From: an uncultured Prevotella sp.
GTDB taxonomy: Bacteria; Bacteroidota; Bacteroidia; Bacteroidales; Bacteroidaceae
Direction: 5' to 3'
Length of the DNA: 52,747 nt
NCBI GenBank assembly: GCA_900544825.1
Contig: UQWP01000016.1
Span: 1 to 52,747 of the forward strand
The translations under genes and the position numbers were made by a program. Position 1 is the stretch's first letter. The number at the start of each line of letters is the position of its first letter. Below, one piece after another: positions 48,899 through 52,747 of this stretch. The notes under the pieces were generated by a model that was given only the letters and a program-made list of their open reading frames with translations, did not search any database and was not told where the DNA came from.

Positions 48899-50650
48899 CT
48901 ACACCTCATCTATTCTATGCAACTTCCAACCATCAAACTGCATGATGATTCTATGCAAATGGGTTCCCTGTCGCAAAATCTCAACTCTCTGAGCCTCGGC
49001 ATATTTCCTAATCTGAAGTTCAGCTTCCTCCCATTGCTTGGCTATCAACTTCTCATGCACCTTTCCAGACATTCCCTTTTCTTTCTTTGGAATTAATTTC
49101 AATTCCAATATGTAGCTATGCTTCGTTGGATAATGCGTCAAATCAGGCAAGAGGAAGAAATCACAATAACCATGATTCAATTCCAACTCGGGAGCCGTAT
49201 AATAATAACTATTAAGACTCAAATACGCCATAAAGAAGCCCTGCAGATTGCGCTTGCCTTCTATGGAATCCCGAACGGACGAAACGGCTGCGTATGCCGA
49301 AGCCATATATTCCAAAGTATCCTTCCACTTTCCTTCAAAAGCCATCAACGTAAACTTATATTCCAAATCAGACAGATTGACATACCTATCATCCTGATAC
49401 TCTTCCAGCAAATAGCCATAATATTGCTTGCGAACATTATTATTAGGAATCCCCAAAACCAGCTGGCTGCCAAAGGTGCCCTTGATGGTAAGCATGCCAT
49501 AATAGAAAAGCAAACTCGGGAATATCTGAGGATTGGTTATCATTCTGGCTGGGAATGTCTCTTCCAGTCGAGTGATAATCTGTCCTGTCTCTGCTATCTT
49601 CCGAATAATACCCTTACGGTCACCATCCAGTCTGTCAAGCTGAATCAACTTGCGCATCTTGTTGTAATCCGTCTTTGTATTTGGATCTATCATTTCCTTG
49701 GGACCTTCTCCCCGGTTCATAAAATTGCGAAGGTAATAGAGCACCATATCGCAGTTGAACATCCTACTCTGAGTTTCCAAGGCCCCTCTGGAAAAGCAAT
49801 AGTTATCATACCAAGGCTTCATTTCTTCAATGATTTCCTCTATGTTGCTATCAGGACGCATCATCCCTTTTTCCTTATAATAGGTGAACATCTCTCGCAC
49901 ATCCTCCGTAGAGAAACCCAACATCTGATTGAATTCCTCATTGGTAGAAATATGCCAGCCGATATTGAAGCCACTGGTTACGTCATCCAATGTAACAGGA
50001 CTGACACCCGTAATGAATATACGATCAAAAGAACCTTTAAACTTCTTAAAGATGTCACGATAGAATCCTGCAGCGTGCGTGATAGCCCTATATACATCCT
50101 CTCCATGCTCGTTAAGCACGGTATTCGTAAAGTTATCATACTCATCTATAATAAGATAGAGAGGGTATGACTTTGACTTAGCTTCATTGATGATAATGGA
50201 AAACTTTCCAGCTGCATCTTCTGTTTCCCGAACCTTCCTAATGGTTTCCTCCTGATAGTATTCATGATAATCACGCACAAAACCATCCATTTCTACTCCC
50301 AGATAGAAATTGAATCGCTCTTCCAGTTTTTCAATGTTTCCTCCTACCTGTGAGAAATCAAGATACATCACCTGAAACTTTCCCTGTAAGAAAGTAGGAT
50401 GCTGACTTATCCATAAACCACCAAACTTTTCCTGAAATTCATCCTTGTGTCTCACATCATAGTAAGCACGAAGCATACTGATGAACAAGCTCTTACCAAA
50501 ACGGCGAGGGCGAATGAAAAAGAGGTTGCGTGCCTGACTTTCCAACTTTGGCAAATACATGGTCTTATCGACATAGTATAGATTGTCTCTTCTCACTACA
50601 TCGAAATCCGATACGCCATATGGTACTTCTTTTATCTGATTCTGCTCCAT
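48899..50650 (-). CDS. AAA-ATPase-like / PD-(D/E)XK nuclease-like protein, copy 1
   Basis: 583 aa. The N-terminal half is the AAA-ATPase_like (PF09820) type: DKTMYLPKLESQARNLFFIRPRRFGKSLFISML, where the P-loop is RPRRFGKS with Lys53, and YPLYLIIDEYDNF as Walker B. RIFITGVSPVTLDDVTSGFNIG is the sensor region. The C-terminal part (YTAPELELNHGYCDFFLLPD, HSYILELKLIPKKEKG) is a PD-(D/E)XK-type fold, with Glu-x-Lys in ELKL. This family is expanded in gut Bacteroidota and its biological role is unclear. It is 120 bp downstream of a paralogue; each has its own promoter with nearly identical sequence. Confidence 0.9.
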   Translation of the reverse strand: MEQNQIKEVPYGVSDFDVVRRDNLYYVDKTMYLPKLESQARNLFFIRPRRFGKSLFISMLRAYYDVRHKDEFQEKFGGLWISQHPTFLQGKFQVMYLDFSQVGGNIEKLEERFNFYLGVEMDGFVRDYHEYYQEETIRKVRETEDAAGKFSIIINEAKSKSYPLYLIIDEYDNFTNTVLNEHGEDVYRAITHAAGFYRDIFKKFKGSFDRIFITGVSPVTLDDVTSGFNIGWHISTNEEFNQMLGFSTEDVREMFTYYKEKGMMRPDSNIEEIIEEMKPWYDNYCFSRGALETQSRMFNCDMVLYYLRNFMNRGEGPKEMIDPNTKTDYNKMRKLIQLDRLDGDRKGIIRKIAETGQIITRLEETFPARMITNPQIFPSLLFYYGMLTIKGTFGSQLVLGIPNNNVRKQYYGYLLEEYQDDRYVNLSDLEYKFTLMAFEGKWKDTLEYMASAYAAVSSVRDSIEGKRNLQGFFMAYLSLNSYYYTAPELELNHGYCDFFLLPDLTHYPTKHSYILELKLIPKKEKGMSGKVHEKLIAKQWEEAELQIRKYAEAQRVEILRQGTHLHRIIMQFDGWKLHRIDEV

Positions 50651-50682
50651 GACACAATTGATTTAAAACACTATTTTTCGAC

Positions 50683-50718
50683 AAAGTTACAAAAAATAAT
50701 GATACAAGCAAAGGAATA
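50683..50718 (-). promoter_or_regulatory. Conserved promoter of AAA-ATPase copy 1
   Basis: The minus strand has TTTG, then TAACTTTG (50683-50690), within a stretch almost identical to 52384-52420 (CAAAGTTACAAAAAATAA shared, then ACAAGCAAAGGAATA). Confidence 0.75.
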
Positions 50719-50758
50719 TCCTGAAAAATAAGCTATATGACTTATTTTTCGGGATATA
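50717..50758. repeat. Hairpin between the two AAA-ATPase genes
   Basis: TATCCTGAAAAATAAG and CTTATTTTTCGGGATA are complementary except one G/T position and enclose 8 bases. It is probably the terminator of the upstream copy. Confidence 0.6.
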
Positions 50759-50770
50759 CTTACAGATCAC

Positions 50771-52357
50771 CTACTTCACCTTCCACCCATCAATGGTTCC
50801 CGTCTTCGATGAGAAGTTGCAGCCTATCTGATAAATCTTTCTGCCATCTGCTGCATATTCCCTGGCATAGCCCATATCTTCTATCTGCTTCAGGGCTTCC
50901 TCTGCCGAACCATCACGCTTGAATTCGAAGATGTAGATATAGTTCTGGGTCTCTACCACGCAATCTACCCTACCTTCGCTTTGCTGCTTTTCGATGAAGA
51001 CCGTGAAGCAGCTGATCATTCTCAATACAAGATAGAAGGTGTATTGGAAGTAACGCTCCTTCTCTCTTTCATCATCCTTGCGACGCTGCGTGTATGGAAT
51101 GCTGGCAAAAAAGGAAGTCATCAGATTCTCCAACTGATGGCAATCGCCCTTCGACATAACATCTACTACCTGAATAACCCAGGCATCCGTTGACTTCGCA
51201 GGCTTCAGATAGCTGGAAGCTACCAACGTTAGGAACCCGCTTCGCACTTCATCATTCGGAAAATCCAGGAGATAGGAATCGGTATCCATATTCCAATCTT
51301 TAATGGTGAGATAACCGCTCTGATAAATCATAGGCAATGGTGCTTCCACATCTGCCTTGTAGTCGATAAAACTACTCGTAGGATAAAACCTGTTGACCAT
51401 CTCGTTGATGTTCTCATCAAAATGAGACAACAAGCGAACAAGATAGGTTGGCGAACCTGTGCGGAACCAAAAATCGCTTAGCCTCTTCTTGCTCAAAGAA
51501 TTCAAAATACTAAACGGATTATAGATATCGAGCATGTTAGAGCTAAAATGATAACCGTCGAACTTCCTTTTCAGCTTGTATTTCATCCCTTCCTCTGTGG
51601 TTTTATATCTCACGGCCATTGCCTTGATCTGTTCTTCGAAAGTGGAATACAGCTCCTCTTCCGTAATACCGCAAAGTGCCTCGTAATGCTCATCCATACT
51701 GATGTCATCAGGTTGGTTAAAACCACTGAACACACTGACCTGAGAGAACTTGGTGACACCAGTCAACAAAACAAACTGCAAATCGGCATCGGCTTCCTTA
51801 AAAACGGAATAAAAACCTTTGAGAAGATTACGGTTATACTCTTCCAAACTTATTTTGTTCTGAGTTTTTCCTACAGGAATATCCATATCCATTACGTCCA
51901 ATAACGGCTTATCGTATTCATCAATTAGCACGACAGCTCTCATTCCAGTCTTCTGATGAGCTTTCCCCAACACTGCCTTAAAGCGGCTGCCTAAAGTCTC
52001 GGCCAACTCCTCACGTCCATAGATACGTTCTGACATGGCAACAAACTCCTCCAACACTTTGTCTAACGTATAAGGCTCTACAAAATTTTGACCACCAAAA
52101 GAGAGATGAAACACAGGATATTGCTTCCATTCCTTCTCCAGTTTATCAATAGCAAGTCCCTTGAACAACTCCTTTTTTCCCTCGAAATAGTATTTCAAGG
52201 TAGATACGAGCAACGACTTTCCGAATCGTCTAGGACGACACAGAAAGTATATTTTACCATTAGTCACTAAGTCATAGACCAATGCCGTCTTATCGAGATA
52301 AACATAATCACCTTCTATGATTTGTTCGAAGTCTTGTATTCCTATAGGATATTTCAT
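50771..52357 (-). CDS. AAA-ATPase-like / PD-(D/E)XK nuclease-like protein, copy 2
   Basis: 528 aa. GIQDFEQIIEGDYVYLDKTALVYDLVTNGKIYFLCRPRRFGKSLLVSTLKYYFEG contains the P-loop (Lys47), and MRAVVLIDEYDKPLLDVMDM is Walker B. QFVLLTGVTKFSQVSVFSGFNQPDDISMD is the sensor-type region of the family. The C-terminal nuclease-like domain ends in EGRVDCVVETQNYIYIFEFKRDGSAEEALKQIEDMGYAREY (Asp... Glu-x-Lys). It is a diverged paralogue of the next gene downstream (copy 1), not a recent duplicate: the proteins share layout but not much sequence, while the promoters are nearly identical. Role unknown. Confidence 0.92.
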   Translation of the reverse strand: MKYPIGIQDFEQIIEGDYVYLDKTALVYDLVTNGKIYFLCRPRRFGKSLLVSTLKYYFEGKKELFKGLAIDKLEKEWKQYPVFHLSFGGQNFVEPYTLDKVLEEFVAMSERIYGREELAETLGSRFKAVLGKAHQKTGMRAVVLIDEYDKPLLDVMDMDIPVGKTQNKISLEEYNRNLLKGFYSVFKEADADLQFVLLTGVTKFSQVSVFSGFNQPDDISMDEHYEALCGITEEELYSTFEEQIKAMAVRYKTTEEGMKYKLKRKFDGYHFSSNMLDIYNPFSILNSLSKKRLSDFWFRTGSPTYLVRLLSHFDENINEMVNRFYPTSSFIDYKADVEAPLPMIYQSGYLTIKDWNMDTDSYLLDFPNDEVRSGFLTLVASSYLKPAKSTDAWVIQVVDVMSKGDCHQLENLMTSFFASIPYTQRRKDDEREKERYFQYTFYLVLRMISCFTVFIEKQQSEGRVDCVVETQNYIYIFEFKRDGSAEEALKQIEDMGYAREYAADGRKIYQIGCNFSSKTGTIDGWKVK

Positions 52358-52383
52358 ATTGCTGCCTTTTTAAATTCTTTCGG

Positions 52384-52420
52384 CAAAGTTACAAAAAATA
52401 ATGATACAAGCAAAGGAATA
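52384..52420 (-). promoter_or_regulatory. Conserved promoter of AAA-ATPase copy 2
   Basis: On the minus strand TTTG (52411-52414), 19 bases, TAACTTTG (52384-52391). Nearly identical to the copy 1 promoter. Confidence 0.75.
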
Positions 52421-52460
52421 GCCCGAAAAAAATAGCGAGACCGAAAAAGTTCAGCTGAGA

Positions 52461-52509
52461 AAAAACGAAAAGGCAGCTGCAGGCATCCTTCTAATGCCAA
52501 CAACTGCCT
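52461..52509 (-). terminator. Terminator of the 28-codon gene
   Basis: On the minus strand AGGCAG (52509-52504) pairs with CTGCCT (52476-52471), enclosing GGCAT/ATGCC, and TTTCGTTTTTTC follows. Confidence 0.7.
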
Positions 52510-52570
52510 TTCCTTTATTTATCTATGCAACTACTGTTTAAATTCTCTCAAATTGAAAGAAGAACGGCTG

Positions 52571-52657
52571 TTAAGCGAACTTCTTCATATTAGTTCTTGC
52601 ACCATACTCAGCGCATCCGGCAACGATCATTGCCAAAATCATACCTAATACCATCAT
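52571..52657 (-). CDS. Small hydrophobic protein (28 aa), tiny lipoprotein-like
   Basis: MMVLGMILAMIVAGCAEYGA is followed by RTNMKKFA and a stop. AAAGGATAAAA lies just before the start, giving a plausible ribosome binding site, and a terminator follows at 52461-52509. IVAGC fits a lipobox, although the N-terminus lacks the positive charge of a normal signal; it may instead be a single-span membrane peptide with its basic tail inside. Size and start/stop context, with a matched terminator, favour a real gene. Function unknown; entericidin-like or toxin peptides are possible but unproven. The rest of 52358-52747 shows no other gene. Confidence 0.55.
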   Translation of the reverse strand: MMVLGMILAMIVAGCAEYGARTNMKKFA

Positions 52658-52747
52658 AATTTTATCCTTTCTCTATATTTATCTGTTATCCTAACCTGTT
52701 GGCGGAATTAAAAAAACGCCTGAAAATTAGTATATTTTTATGGAGAA

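Overview
The window looks like a chromosomal segment of a gut or oral Bacteroidota bacterium of the Prevotella/Segatella type. Many genes are preceded by the Bacteroidota promoter pattern (TTTG or TTG near -33, about 19-20 bases, then TAnnTTTG at -7). The families also fit: BtuG-like surface lipoprotein, OMP_b-brl receptor, fimbrillin-like lipoprotein, RprX/RprY-like two-component pair, PafA-type phosphatase, GH20 and GH16 hydrolases, DUF6175. No rRNA, tRNA, CRISPR array or intact transposase was found. Species assignment is inference.

Layout. 0.1-3.9 kb: a cobalamin-riboswitch-controlled btuB/btuG pair on the minus strand, divergent from ettA. 6-11 kb: HAD phosphatase, glycerate kinase, a two-component system and a barrel protein, all minus. 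11-16.8 kb: a TonB-type receptor, Hsp20, a broken copper P-type ATPase and a frameshifted YhcG/DUF1016 nuclease. 16.8-17.7 kb: about 1 kb of repeats (33-bp tandem array, TGACCG blocks, a 40-bp perfect palindrome, a 23-bp array). 17.7-33.7 kb: ordinary metabolic and envelope genes (CPBP protease, hotdog thioesterase, porin, glycosyltransferase plus flippase-like protein, PafA phosphatase, fimbrillin-like lipoprotein, GH20, mutarotase, carboxylesterase, NlpE-like lipoprotein, GH16, TerC). 33.9-38.4 kb: asd followed by a RavA-like AAA ATPase, a C_GCAxxG_C_C protein and a VWA (ViaA-like) protein. 38.7-39.4 kb: two small genes behind near-identical promoters. 39.6-47.3 kb: a minus-strand cluster of eleven genes, mostly secreted proteins of unknown role, containing a caspase-fold peptidase with an EF-hand-like loop and headed by a HEPN-motif protein. 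Its leader has a good promoter followed by a strong terminator hairpin. 47.3-48.9 kb: mostly non-coding, with a gene remnant and four unrelated tandem arrays that all repeat every 22-23 bp. 48.9-52.4 kb: two tandem AAA-ATPase/PD-(D/E)XK genes with almost identical promoters. 52.6 kb: a 28-codon gene with its own ribosome binding site and terminator.

The two most unusual signals are these. First, intergenic arrays of short, often palindromic units recur at a fixed pitch (22, 23 or 33 bp) although the unit sequences are unrelated between arrays. Second, the secreted caspase/DUF6175/HEPN operon has an attenuator-like leader and may act as one envelope-located system. Functions of both are unknown from sequence alone.
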